Of a DNA stretch of 64,000 nucleotides, positions 25,917-33,814 are shown piece after piece. The notes below the pieces were generated by a model that had not been told where the DNA came from, made no database searches, and saw nothing but the letters and a program-made list of their open reading frames with translations. This DNA comes from Actinomycetospora endophytica (GTDB taxonomy: Bacteria; Actinomycetota; Actinomycetes; Mycobacteriales; Pseudonocardiaceae), in contig NZ_JAJNDB010000003.1 in assembly GCF_021026375.1 (NCBI RefSeq), forward strand, positions 535,824-599,823, in the 5' to 3' direction. Each line of letters opens with the position of its first letter. Position 1 is the stretch's first letter. A program made the position numbers and the translations under genes.

Positions 25917-25930
25917 GGGCCGCACGGCCC
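25917..25930. promoter_or_regulatory. Candidate DevR box, divergent MFS/SpoIIAA promoter
   Basis: GGGCCGCACGGCCC, extended to AGGGCCG-CA-CGGCCCT, is a perfect inverted repeat 37 bases upstream of the MFS start. It matches GGGnCnnnnGnCCC. A weaker look-alike (GGGCCCCTCGGCCG) follows at 25959-25972. Confidence 0.35.
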
Positions 25931-26024
25931 TCCGACGAGGGGAGAGTTCCGGTCGGGAGGGCCCCTCGGCCGCCATGGCGCGACGTTCCGCGCCCCCGAC
26001 CCGGCCGAACGACGGCCGAACCGA

Positions 26025-26038
26025 GGGCCTTCGGCCGT
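26025..26038. promoter_or_regulatory. Candidate DevR-like half palindrome
   Basis: GGGCCTTCGGCCGT lies 35-48 bases upstream of the SpoIIAA-like gene. The left half and the TT centre fit the DevR pattern; the right half is imperfect. Confidence 0.3.
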
Positions 26039-26072
26039 GGTCGCGTGCGGTGATCCGGCATGCACTGACTGA

Positions 26073-26825
26073 ATGATCGAACGAGACCTCGATGTCCCGG
26101 ACGGTGTGGACGCGGTCCGCGCCGTCGGCGTCGTGACCCCGCAGGACTACCACGACGTCGTCGCGCCGATGCTCGCGGCGGCGATCCGCGAACACCGTGG
26201 CCTGCGCATTCTCTGCACGGTGGACGAGGCGTTCACCGGCGTGACGCCGGCCGCGATGTGGGACGACGTCAGGCTCGGGTTCGGTGCCATGCGCCATCTC
26301 GCCGGCTACGCCACCGTGACCGACCTGCCGTGGGTCCGGGAGATGACCAGATTCTCGGGGTTCTTCCTCCCGGGCCACGTGCGGGTGTTCGGGATGGCCG
26401 AACGAGCCGAGGCGCTGCGCTGGCTGACCGAGCTACCCGGTGAACTCGCCGGGGTGCGGCTCCAGGCGGCGGACGGGGTGATCATCGTCGACATCGACCA
26501 CCCGTTGCGCCGCGAGGACATCGACCTGATCGCCGCGGAGGTGGACGGGTGGCTCGGCGAGCACCGCGAGCTGCCAGGGCTCGTGCTGCACGCCCACGGT
26601 TTCCCCGGATGGGAGAACCTCTCCGGCCTGCTGCACCACGTCCGCTTCGTCGCCGGTCACCAGAGACGCGTCGAACGGCTGGCCCTGGTCGTCGACGCGC
26701 CCGGTCTGGACATCGCCGCCCGGCTCGCAGGTCTCGTGCTCCATCCGGAGGTCCGACACTTCCCGGTGGCGGCCGAGGACGAGGCGATCCGGTGGGCGAC
26801 GGAGCAGCATGCACTGACGAGCTGA
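26073..26825 (+). CDS. Tandem SpoIIAA-like (STAS-fold) protein
   Basis: A 250-residue soluble protein built of two similar halves (about 1-120 and 125-250). Each has the SpoIIAA-like pattern of a strand, a DY/EDIDL helix, a strand with LVLHAHGF or LRILCTVDEAF, and then MWDDVRLGF... / WENLSGLLHHVRFV with RRVERLALVVD. Such proteins are found with stress genes, sometimes binding nonpolar ligands. The ribosome site is weak. It stands before the universal stress gene cluster and behind a DevR-like box. The role is unknown. Confidence 0.72.
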   Translation: MIERDLDVPDGVDAVRAVGVVTPQDYHDVVAPMLAAAIREHRGLRILCTVDEAFTGVTPAAMWDDVRLGFGAMRHLAGYATVTDLPWVREMTRFSGFFLPGHVRVFGMAERAEALRWLTELPGELAGVRLQAADGVIIVDIDHPLRREDIDLIAAEVDGWLGEHRELPGLVLHAHGFPGWENLSGLLHHVRFVAGHQRRVERLALVVDAPGLDIAARLAGLVLHPEVRHFPVAAEDEAIRWATEQHALTS

Positions 26826-26884
26826 CCGGGATCGGTCGAGGTCCGGGGCGGGCCCGCCATCGACAGCGCGCCGGACGTTGGAGA

Positions 26885-27361
26885 TCACGCCGTGACCGGC
26901 ACCGGGACGACGGTGACCGGACAGGGCGCGTGCAGGACACAACCGAGGCTCGTCGAGCCCATGACGGTGCTCGCGAAGGCCCCGCGCCCGCGATGGCCGA
27001 CGACCAGCGCCTCCGCGTGCGCGGCCTCGTCGACGAGCACGTCCACCGGGCGACCGGGCTGCGCGTCGACCGACACGTCGGGCACCGTCACCATCTCGGC
27101 ACGCATCCGGTCGAGCACGGGGTCGACGATCTCTCGGGCGGCCCGCACCGCGCTGTCCCGGAACGTCTCGGGCTCCGGCACGGGAACGGCCACCCCAGGC
27201 CCGTAGTTCCAGGTCGACCACGCTTCCGGCGGCTCGTACACCAACAGTGCGTGCACGCGTCCCCGCCGCCGGGCGGCGACCCGTACGGCTTCCTCGAGTG
27301 CCGCACGGGCACCCGGCGAGTCGTCGATCCCACACAGGACGACCGGGACGCCGTCACTCAT
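26885..27361 (-). CDS. Universal stress protein (UspA), single domain
   Basis: A 158-residue UspA protein: VLCGIDDSPGARAALEEAV at the start, ALVVGHRGRGAF...VMGSTSLG near the end (the ATP-binding G-2x-G-9x-G(S/T) motif) and a closing CPVTVVPV strand. Close paralogue of the protein at 30712-31188. Last gene of a four-gene minus-strand operon (repeat protein, amphi-Trp protein, two Usps) with a 31-base gap to the gene before it. Probably an ATP-binding stress or dormancy protein. Confidence 0.9.
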   Translation of the reverse strand: MSDGVPVVLCGIDDSPGARAALEEAVRVAARRRGRVHALLVYEPPEAWSTWNYGPGVAVPVPEPETFRDSAVRAAREIVDPVLDRMRAEMVTVPDVSVDAQPGRPVDVLVDEAAHAEALVVGHRGRGAFASTVMGSTSLGCVLHAPCPVTVVPVPVTA

Positions 27362-27392
27362 GATCTTCTCCTGGGAGCGCTCGCCGAAGGTG

Positions 27393-27905
27393 TCACGATG
27401 CCGACGCCCGCGCTTCGACGGCGACGCTGTCGGGGTCGCCCCCGCGGACCGACGGGACGACCGTCACGGTGCAGGGGGCGTGCAGCAACGTCCCCAGGCC
27501 GACCGAGCCCAGCAGTCCACTGCGCCACGGTCCGCGGCCACGGTGCCCCACCACGAGCAGCTCCGCGTCTCGCGCCGCATCGACCAGGACGGGTACGGGC
27601 GACCCGAGACTCACGACCGGCTCCACCGGCACGTCGACGACATCCCGGCCGGCCGCGGCCCGGACCGCCTCGATCCGCTGTTCCAGCGCCGTCCGTGCCG
27701 CGGCGCGCGTCCTCTCGGGGCTCGGTGCGGTGTCCAGGTCGTAGGCGTACATCCACATCTCCGGCGGTCGGCAGGCCATGACCGCCCGCACGGACGCGCC
27801 GCGACGAGCGGCCTCCTCCAGGGCATAGCGCAGGGCGGCATCGGCGTGCGGTGAACCGTCCACCCCCACGACCACCGTGCCTGTGCTCACACCGTCCTGA
27901 GCCAT
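27393..27905 (-). CDS. Universal stress protein (UspA), single domain
   Basis: A 170-residue Usp: VVVGVDGSPHADAALRYAL at the N-terminus and LLVVGHRGRGPWRSGLLGSVG near the C-terminus, keeping the ATP-binding glycines. A middle stretch CRPPEMWMYAYDLDT is shared in style with the other Usps here (PPEMWGAWAY, PPEAWSTWNY), pointing to a common local origin. Third gene of the four-gene operon. Confidence 0.9.
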   Translation of the reverse strand: MAQDGVSTGTVVVGVDGSPHADAALRYALEEAARRGASVRAVMACRPPEMWMYAYDLDTAPSPERTRAAARTALEQRIEAVRAAAGRDVVDVPVEPVVSLGSPVPVLVDAARDAELLVVGHRGRGPWRSGLLGSVGLGTLLHAPCTVTVVPSVRGGDPDSVAVEARASAS

Positions 27906-27966
27906 GTTCGATCCTCTCCTCTGGGCCCCGCCGCGGGTGCGCCCTTGATCCTTCGTCGGCCGACGA

Positions 27967-28221
27967 TCAGGTCGGACCCCAGGGCGCCGAACGGCGCCAC
28001 GTCAGCTCGATCTCCACGTCGATCTCGTCACCGTCGGGGGCGAACTCGATCTCGAGCTCGCAGCGGAACCGTTCGGGAAGGTCCAGGCTGATGCCGGGGC
28101 CGACGAGGGCGATCTCCATGGCTCCCCCGGCCTCGATCCCCGCGGCCAGCTCGCTGAGCCACCGGGCCAGTTCCGCGCGCGACATCAGCGCCTTCTGCTC
28201 GATCTCGTCGGGCACCACCAT
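27967..28221 (-). CDS. Amphi-Trp domain protein
   Basis: An 84-residue protein: an N-terminal helical part (KALMSRAELARWLSELAAGI) followed by alternating strands LDLPERFRCELEIEFAP and DEIDVEIELTWR. This is the amphi-Trp domain pattern (a short domain ending in an amphipathic strand with a conserved Trp). Function unknown; the domain is often carried as a tiny stand-alone protein. GGAGGAG precedes the ATG. Confidence 0.78.
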   Translation of the reverse strand: MVVPDEIEQKALMSRAELARWLSELAAGIEAGGAMEIALVGPGISLDLPERFRCELEIEFAPDGDEIDVEIELTWRRSAPWGPT

Positions 28222-28254
28222 GAACTCCTCCTCGACACACCGATCCGCGCGCGC

Positions 28255-28422
28255 TCACGACCCCACGGGTGTGCCGATGCGTACGCCGGCGAAATCGACG
28301 ACGACGTCCTTCGTGGTGAGCGTTCCGATGCGCACTCCGGCGAAGTCGATGACCCGGCCGTCGTCGCCGACGGTCCCGATCGCCACGCCGGCGAAATCGA
28401 TCACCCTGCGCCTGCTGTCCAT
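28255..28422 (-). CDS. 55-residue protein of three 17-residue repeats
   Basis: The whole protein is three copies of a core V(I/V)DFAGV(A/R)IGT at residues 7-17, 24-34 and 41-51, joined by six-residue polar linkers (VGDDGR, LTTKDV), with MDSRRR in front and PVGS behind. The strict 17-residue spacing suggests stacked beta strands. GAGAGGAG lies about eight bases before the ATG. It is the first gene of the operon with the amphi-Trp and Usp genes and has a DevR-like box 63 bases upstream. I do not recognise a described family. Confidence 0.75.
   Translation of the reverse strand: MDSRRRVIDFAGVAIGTVGDDGRVIDFAGVRIGTLTTKDVVVDFAGVRIGTPVGS
28270..28404 (-). repeat. Three tandem coding repeats, 51-base period
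   Basis: Three 33-base units spaced every 51 bases encode the VIDFAGVRIGT-like cores. At the DNA level they share the block CCGGCGAA(A/G)TCGA on the plus strand, with several silent differences, so selection rather than a very recent duplication seems to keep the repeats. Confidence 0.85.
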
Positions 28423-28484
28423 GTGCTCGCTCCTCTCCGTCACGGTGCGGCCCGAGCGTGGTCGCCGGGTGCGGTCGGGAGCCC

Positions 28485-28498
28485 GGGTCCTTCGGGCT
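28485..28498. promoter_or_regulatory. DevR-like box upstream of the repeat-protein operon
   Basis: GGGTCCTTCGGGCT, with TT at its centre, lies 63-76 bases upstream of the repeat-protein start. The right half departs from the consensus. Confidence 0.25.
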
Positions 28499-28636
28499 CG
28501 ATCGGCGGCCGATGGTCCGTCGGCTCCGTCCCGGCCCCGCCCACGAACAGGTCGACGGGCTCGCCGTCGGGGAGATCCGCCGGTCGCGGGAGGGTCGACG
28601 GTCCGGGGCCGGAGCGGACCCGGGACCCGCCGTCGC

Positions 28637-28650
28637 GGGACCTCCGACCC
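28637..28650. promoter_or_regulatory. Candidate DevR box upstream of the CBS gene
   Basis: GGGACCTCCGACCC fits GGGnCnnnnGnCCC and lies 70-83 bases before the CBS-protein ATG in the 297-base divergent region 28423-28719, which holds no gene. Confidence 0.35.
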
Positions 28651-28719
28651 GGGCGCGGAACCCCCGGAGCACGGTCGGGTGAGCAGCGCAGGTCGGTCGC
28701 GGGCGATCCGGAGGCACCC

Positions 28720-29172
28720 ATGAACGTCGAGGACCCCCGCCGCGAGGTCGTGATCATGTCCAGCCGCCCCGTCCAGGTGGTCCACGAGACGACGACGGTG
28801 GCGGAGGCCTTGCGCCTCCTGCGCCACGCCGGCGTACGGCACCTCCCGGTCGTCGACCGCGGTCGCTGCGTCGGTGTGCTCGTCGATGTCGACCTCGTCG
28901 CCGCCGCGGTCGACGGCGTGGGCGGAGGAGTGGGCCCCATCGCCCGCCGCCCCGTACCCACCGTCGCTCTCGGCGCCGACGCGCCCACCACGGCGCGGGC
29001 CATCCGGGTGGGCGGGATGGACGCGGCGCTGGTCATGGACGACGACGTGGTCGCCGGGATCGTCACCGCCACCGACGTCGTCGAGGCCCTGGCAGCCCGG
29101 GAGGAGCTTCCCGCGACGGCACCGGCGGGAGTCCCGGACGACCGGGCCACCGGGGACGACGTCCGGCCCTGA
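28720..29172 (+). CDS. CBS-pair protein, Hrp1-like
   Basis: A 150-residue protein of two CBS motifs: VVHETTTVAEALRLLRHAGV then HLPVVDRGRCVGVLVDVDLV, and VALGADAPTTARAIRVGGM then AALVMDDDVVAGIVTATDVV. Size and layout match Hrp1 (Rv2626c), a DosR-regulated protein of mycobacteria. CBS pairs bind adenine nucleotides and signal energy state. CGGAGG lies seven bases before the ATG. Divergent from the repeat-protein operon. Confidence 0.85.
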   Translation: MNVEDPRREVVIMSSRPVQVVHETTTVAEALRLLRHAGVRHLPVVDRGRCVGVLVDVDLVAAAVDGVGGGVGPIARRPVPTVALGADAPTTARAIRVGGMDAALVMDDDVVAGIVTATDVVEALAAREELPATAPAGVPDDRATGDDVRP

Positions 29173-29198
29173 TCACCCCGGGGCCGGCGGGTCGGTGA

Positions 29199-30695
29199 TC
29201 ACCGGCCGAGCACGGTCCAGCCGGAACGGGTCGTGGGGTGGTGTACCTCGTCGACCGCCCGCTCGATCGCCGGTCCGGCGGGCCCCGCAGTGTCGATCAC
29301 GATGGCCTCGGGCCAGGGGTCGGCGTCGAGGGACATCACCGCGGCGACCAGCGGGGTGGCGTCCGAGGCCGAGCCCCGCCGGCTGCGGATCCGGGGTTCG
29401 GTGATCTCGCGCGGAGCCCGGCACTCGAGGCAGGTGAGCTGGGCGTGGGCCGCCCGGGCCAGGTCGGTGGCCCGGTCCCGCTCCGCGGCGTCGGTCCAGG
29501 AGGCGTCCAGCACGACGGACTCGCCCCGGGCGAGCAGCACGTCGGCCCGCTCCCGCGCCGCCGCGTAGGTGGCCGCGGTGTGGTCGTCGTCGTAGAGGCC
29601 CTCGCCGTAGCCCGCGGCGGCCGAGTCGGCGGGCGAGATCCCGGCGAGCTCCTTGCGGAGCGGATCGGTGGAGACCACCACGGCGCCGAGTCGATCGGCC
29701 AGCCCGACGGCCACCGTGGTCTTTCCCGTCCCGGGCAGGCCACCGACCAGGATCAGACGGACCTGCCCCGCCTCGAGGTGCCGCCGCGCGAGGCCGAGCA
29801 GATCGCGGGCCTCGTCGGCGCCCGGCCCGCCCTGGCTGGCACGCACGGCCGCGACCGCGGACCGCGTGGCGGCCCGGTAGGCGCGGTAGTGGTGGCCGAG
29901 CGCGACCGGCCACCGGTCACCGGAGAACTCCGCGTAGAGCTCCAGGAAGCGTTCACCCAGAGCCGGTCCGCTCTGGTGCTCGAGGTCCATCGCCAGGAAG
30001 GCTGCATCGTCGAGGGTGTCGAGGTAACGCAGCCGGTCGTCGAACTCGAGGCAGTCGAGGAGGACCGGGCCCATCCGGAGGCAGAACACGTCGTCGGCGA
30101 GCAGGTCGCCGTGGCCGTCGACGATCCGCCCGGCGTCGCAACGCTCGTCGAACAGGGCGGCACGGCCCGCCAGGAAGCGGGTCGCCAGACCGGTGACGCT
30201 GTCGACGTCGTCGTCGTCGACGAGCTGCCCGGAGTGGCGGTGCAGACCGTCGAGCACCCCGCGCCACCGCCGGCGCAGCGCGTCGACCCGGCCCTCGCGG
30301 GTCACGTGTGGTCCCCGGAGAGCCGCCGAGTGGAACGTGGTGAGGCGTCTCGCGACGGCGCGGAGTTCGTCGTCGACGTGCGCCCCGGCCCGCACCAGCG
30401 AGGCCAGGCTGCGCTCGGCGGGCATCCGGCGCATCAGGACGAGATGGTCGACGATCGCCCCGTCCGGACCGAGCAGGGTCTCGACGCCGAGATAGGCCTC
30501 CGGGCTGAGGCGTGCATTGAGCGCCACCTCGCGCTCACACGCTTCCCGGCGGGCAGCCACCGTCGTGAAGTCGCAGAAGTCGAGCGCGACCGGCTTCTTG
30601 AGCTTGTGCACCCGGTCGCCCATGAACCACAGCACCGCGGTGTGCGTCTCGCGCACACCCGCCGGCGCGGTCACCGCAGGCCCCGGCACCGTCAC
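29199..30695 (-). CDS. Phosphotransferase/P-loop kinase fusion, Rv2004c-like
   Basis: A 498-residue two-domain protein. Residues 1-310 resemble an aminoglycoside/fructosamine-kinase-type phosphotransferase (KLKKPVALDFCDF, VDGHGDLLADDVF, LLDCLEFDDRLRYLD). Residues 320-498 are a gluconate-kinase-like ATPase with the Walker A GGLPGTGKTT. The same fusion is the mycobacterial Rv2004c, part of the DosR regulon. The substrates are unknown. It is the second gene after the Usp at 30712 (16-base gap) on the same strand. Confidence 0.82.
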   Translation of the reverse strand: MTVPGPAVTAPAGVRETHTAVLWFMGDRVHKLKKPVALDFCDFTTVAARREACEREVALNARLSPEAYLGVETLLGPDGAIVDHLVLMRRMPAERSLASLVRAGAHVDDELRAVARRLTTFHSAALRGPHVTREGRVDALRRRWRGVLDGLHRHSGQLVDDDDVDSVTGLATRFLAGRAALFDERCDAGRIVDGHGDLLADDVFCLRMGPVLLDCLEFDDRLRYLDTLDDAAFLAMDLEHQSGPALGERFLELYAEFSGDRWPVALGHHYRAYRAATRSAVAAVRASQGGPGADEARDLLGLARRHLEAGQVRLILVGGLPGTGKTTVAVGLADRLGAVVVSTDPLRKELAGISPADSAAAGYGEGLYDDDHTAATYAAARERADVLLARGESVVLDASWTDAAERDRATDLARAAHAQLTCLECRAPREITEPRIRSRRGSASDATPLVAAVMSLDADPWPEAIVIDTAGPAGPAIERAVDEVHHPTTRSGWTVLGR

Positions 30696-30711
30696 GGCCC
30701 CGCCCGCCCGT

Positions 30712-31188
30712 TCACACCGGGACCGGTGCCGGTACGACCGTGACCGGGCACGTGGCGTGCAGCACGCAGCCCAGGCTCGTCGAGCCCACCATCACGCTCT
30801 CGACCGCTCCGAGCCCGCGATGACCCACCACGAGCGCGTCGGCGCCCTCCGCGGCCTCGACGAGCGCCTCCACGGGCCGGCCGGCGATCGCGTCGACCTC
30901 GATCTCGGGCAGCGGGACCAGTTCGTCACGGAGTCCGTCGAGAACGGGGTCGACGATCTCGAGCGCAGCGTGCCGTTCGCTCTGGTGGTACATCTCGAGA
31001 CGCGGGAGCGGGATACCGGCGGTCGGACCGTAGGCCCACGCACCCCACATCTCCGGCGGCTCGTAGACCAGCAGGGCACGAACACGTCCACCGCGGCGGG
31101 CGGCCAGTCGCACGGCCTCCTCGAGCGCCGCACGGGCGTTCGGCGAGTCGTCGATCCCGCAGACGATGATCGGCGTGCGGTCGGTCAT
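30712..31188 (-). CDS. Universal stress protein (UspA), paralogue of 26885
   Basis: A 158-residue Usp, nearly colinear with the one at 26885-27361: VCGIDDSPNARAALEEAVRL, ALLVYEPPEMWGAWAYG, ALVVGHRGLGAV...VMVGSTSLGCVLH. Retains the ATP-binding motif. GAGGAG lies upstream of the ATG and a candidate DevR box is 76 bases upstream. First gene of a two-gene unit with the Rv2004c-like gene. Confidence 0.9.
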   Translation of the reverse strand: MTDRTPIIVCGIDDSPNARAALEEAVRLAARRGGRVRALLVYEPPEMWGAWAYGPTAGIPLPRLEMYHQSERHAALEIVDPVLDGLRDELVPLPEIEVDAIAGRPVEALVEAAEGADALVVGHRGLGAVESVMVGSTSLGCVLHATCPVTVVPAPVPV

Positions 31189-31263
31189 GGTGTGCTCCTC
31201 GCGGTCGGCGGTGGTCCTCCGGGCTGGCCCTGTGAGGGTGGGACGACCGGGATCGACGAGGCA

Positions 31264-31277
31264 GGGGCACTGGTCCC
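31264..31277. promoter_or_regulatory. Candidate DevR box upstream of a Usp gene
   Basis: GGGGCACTGGTCCC fits GGGnCnnnnGnCCC and lies in the 136-base gap before the Usp at 31188, about 76 bases from its start codon. Confidence 0.35.
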
Positions 31278-31324
31278 GGCTCGCCGGGTCCCACGCCGCT
31301 CGGCACGCGGTCCCTCGGTCGCGG

Positions 31325-31888
31325 TCACCGTGGTGGTCCGGGCCGCGATCGGTGGAGATCGCGCCCGCGCTCGTGTCGTCCCGCCGGGCCCGCCGGTCTC
31401 CACGGTGACGTCCCGGCACTGCCGGCCGGGACGACGAGGACGGGACGGCTGCCCCGGCCGATGGCCGCCTTCGAGACCGACCGGTGTCCGAGCAGCGCGC
31501 TCTGCACGCGCGCCCGGCCGGTGCCGTGGGTACCGACCACGACGAACGGTGCGTCGACCTCCTCGGCGACGACCAGCAGGACCGATGCGGGGTCCCCCTG
31601 ACGCACGCGTCTGTCCCAGACCACGGGTGCGTGCGCCAGCAGTTCGAGCAGCGCCTGAGCCTGCTCCTCGACGGCGCGTGCCGCATCGGTCTCCCAGTTC
31701 CACGAGTCCGGGTCGATCGGGAAGTCGTCAGTGGCCACGACATGGACGATGTGCAGGGGCACCGCCAGACGGACGGCGAGCCGTGCGGCCACCAGCACCG
31801 CGTCGTCCGAGCCCCGGTGCCGACTGTGACCGACGACGACGCCTCCGTCCGGCTCGGCCTCCAGGTGTCTTCCCCGCGTCCCCGTCAC
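31325..31888 (-). CDS. Universal stress protein (UspA), divergent member
   Basis: A 187-residue Usp: GGVVVGHSRHRGSDDAVLVA at the start, ASVLLVVAEEVDAPFVVVG and THGTGRARVQSALLGHRSVS near the end. The third position of the nucleotide motif has H after G instead of S/T, so ATP binding is less certain than in its neighbours. About 25 residues rich in Gly, Pro and Arg follow the domain. The GTG at 31888 overlaps the lipoprotein stop (GTGA), showing coupling. Confidence 0.82.
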   Translation of the reverse strand: MTGTRGRHLEAEPDGGVVVGHSRHRGSDDAVLVAARLAVRLAVPLHIVHVVATDDFPIDPDSWNWETDAARAVEEQAQALLELLAHAPVVWDRRVRQGDPASVLLVVAEEVDAPFVVVGTHGTGRARVQSALLGHRSVSKAAIGRGSRPVLVVPAGSAGTSPWRPAGPAGRHERGRDLHRSRPGPPR

Positions 31889-32376
31889 CGCAGCCACGCT
31901 CCCCCCGCGACCGTCCACACGCCGTCGGGCCCGGTCCGCCCGAGCTGTTCCAGGTGCAGGCCGACTGCTCCGCCGGCGCCGTCGTCGACCATCACCGTGT
32001 CCGGCCCGACCCGTTGCGGACGCGGCATCATCCAGCCGAACCGGCCGCGGACGAACGCGACCGCGGTCATCTCCGGGTCGAGGCGCCAGGGCTGCGCACC
32101 CTGGTCGACGGCGCCCTGCAGCGCAGCGATCGCGCCGGCGTCGAGCGCCTCACCCGCGACGGGGCCGGTATGCCGGACATCCGTCGTCGCGGTCCGGGAG
32201 CCGGCCATCATCCCGCCGTACCCGTCGCCGGCATCGCCGGCCGGCGGCTCCGAGGACGGAGTCATCATCGGACCCGGCATCATCGGGACCGGGGCGGGGT
32301 CACCCCCGCAGGCCACCGAGCCGAGAGCCAGCAGAACGACGGTGACCCCCGCCGCCATCCGGGCCGCGATGCTCAT
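31885..32376 (-). CDS. Small secreted lipoprotein
   Basis: A 163-residue protein with a lipoprotein signal (MSIAARMAAGVTVVLLALGS then VAC at residue 23). The mature part begins with a Met/Pro/Gly-rich stretch (PVPMMPGPMMTPSS, YGGMMAG), possibly metal-binding, followed by a small globular region with DPEMTAVAFVRGRFGWMMP and TVMVDDGAGGAVGLHLEQLG. GAGGAGG precedes the ATG. First gene of a unit with the divergent Usp. Not recognised. Confidence 0.7.
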   Translation of the reverse strand: MSIAARMAAGVTVVLLALGSVACGGDPAPVPMMPGPMMTPSSEPPAGDAGDGYGGMMAGSRTATTDVRHTGPVAGEALDAGAIAALQGAVDQGAQPWRLDPEMTAVAFVRGRFGWMMPRPQRVGPDTVMVDDGAGGAVGLHLEQLGRTGPDGVWTVAGGAWLR

Positions 32377-32528
32377 GATGCCTCCTCGGACGCGACCCGC
32401 TGCCGTCGTCGAGCACCCTCCGTCGCCCCGCCGGGACGGCGTCAGGGCAACAGGTCCCGGGACCGGCTCCCGGTCGGCCCGTCTCCCGACCGGCGCGGGC
32501 GCCGACCCCCGGAGCCGAGGAGCGACGC

Positions 32529-32542
32529 GGGTCGTTCGGCCC
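32529..32542. promoter_or_regulatory. Candidate DevR box upstream of a MarR gene
   Basis: GGGTCGTTCGGCCC, with TT at the centre, fits GGGnCnnnnGnCCC and lies 58-71 bases before the MarR start in the lipoprotein/MarR divergent region (32377-32599). Confidence 0.35.
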
Positions 32543-32599
32543 TGGCCCGGACGTCGACGCCGCGTCGACGCTGAACCCCTCGGCCGCGAGGAGGAGGAC

Positions 32600-33154
32600 G
32601 TGGAGAGGCTCGCCCGCCAGGTCCGTGAGCTGATCGTGGCATCGGACCACTACCGCCAGACGATGGCGGCCGGGCTCCGCATCGGCGTCACCGAGTCCGC
32701 GGTCCTGGGCCACCTGCTGCACAACGGCCCGCAGACGCCCTCGACGATCGCCGCCCGGATCGGGCTGACGGCCGCCAGCACGACCGCGCTGTTGGACCGC
32801 CTCGCCGCGTCCCAGCTCGTGCGCCGCACCCCGAATCCGCACGACCGGCGCAGCGTGCTCGTCGAGCTCACCGACCTCGGGCGCGCCGCGATCGGGGAGA
32901 TGTACACGATGTTCGCGATCGACATCGACGCCGCGCTCGACCGGGCCGACCCGCGGCTGCGGCAGGAGACCGAGCTGCGGGAGGCCATCACCGACCTGCT
33001 CGAGCGCATGGCCGCCGCGCTGCGGGAGCGCAGCGGCGACCGACGAGGCATCGAGGACGCTCTGGCGGCGACGGCGGATCGCGGCGGGAGCGAGACCGAC
33101 ACCGTCGACGCGCCCGACCCCGCGCCGAGGCCCGAGCCGCCGGCGAAGACGTGA
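32600..33154 (+). CDS. MarR-family regulator, first of three paralogues
   Basis: A 184-residue winged-helix protein: VRELIVASDHYRQTMAAGLR, then the MarR core TESAVLGHLLHNGPQTPSTI, AARIGLTAASTTALLDRLAA and NPHDRRSVLVELT (wing). GAGGAGG stands before the GTG. Strongly similar in its core to the regulators at 33175 and 51693; it is convergent with the former. The C-terminal 30 residues are a disordered acidic, Pro-rich tail. Ligand unknown. Confidence 0.86.
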   Translation: MERLARQVRELIVASDHYRQTMAAGLRIGVTESAVLGHLLHNGPQTPSTIAARIGLTAASTTALLDRLAASQLVRRTPNPHDRRSVLVELTDLGRAAIGEMYTMFAIDIDAALDRADPRLRQETELREAITDLLERMAAALRERSGDRRGIEDALAATADRGGSETDTVDAPDPAPRPEPPAKT

Positions 33155-33174
33155 CACGACGCGGCCCCGGCCGA

Positions 33175-33726
33175 TCACCGGGCCCGCCCCGGCGAGGGCG
33201 GACCGGTGTCCCCCGACCCTGCGTCCGGGAGCGCCGTCTCCGTTCCGACGAGGTGGCGGGACAGGGCGGCCTCGACCCCGAGCACGTCGCCCGCACGGTG
33301 GCGCAGACTCGCGGCGATCTCCTCCACCAGGCTGCCCACCGCCCGTCGCCACTGCGGGTCCTCCCGCAGCCGGGGATCGGCCTCGTCCAGGGCCGCGCCG
33401 ATGTCCCGGGCGAAGAGCAGGTAGGTCGAGCACACGACGTCGAAGCCGTCGTCGGTCAGGTCGACGAGCACGCTGCGCCGGTCCAGCGGGTGAGGTCGGC
33501 GGGCGACCCAGCCGGCGGCGGCGAGACGGTCGACCAACGCCGTCGTGCTCGTCCGCGACAACCCCGTCCGGGCGGCGATCAGGCTGGGAGTCCGGGCACC
33601 GTTGTGCAGCAGGAACTCCAGCGCGGTCGCCTCGACCGGTGCGATCCCCATCGCGGCGGCCACCGCCCGGCGGTAGCTCTCCTCCGCCACCATGAGCTCC
33701 CGGACTCCGTCGGCCACCGCCTTCAC
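33175..33726 (-). CDS. MarR-family regulator, second paralogue
   Basis: A 183-residue MarR protein: VRELMVAEESYRRAVAAAMG, ALEFLLHNGARTPSLIAART, LSRTSTTALVDRLAAAGWVA, PLDRRSVLVDLT. AGGAGG is spaced eight bases from GTG 33726. Tail-to-tail with its paralogue (20-base gap), which suggests an inverted duplication. Divergent from the lone receiver-domain gene. Confidence 0.86.
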   Translation of the reverse strand: MKAVADGVRELMVAEESYRRAVAAAMGIAPVEATALEFLLHNGARTPSLIAARTGLSRTSTTALVDRLAAAGWVARRPHPLDRRSVLVDLTDDGFDVVCSTYLLFARDIGAALDEADPRLREDPQWRRAVGSLVEEIAASLRHRAGDVLGVEAALSRHLVGTETALPDAGSGDTGPPSPGRAR

Positions 33727-33814
33727 CGTCGGGACCTCCTGTCCGTACTCGCTCGGCCCCGACGACGGGTGTCCGGTCGGGTGCGCGTCACCGACGACGA
33801 GGCAGAATCCGCTG

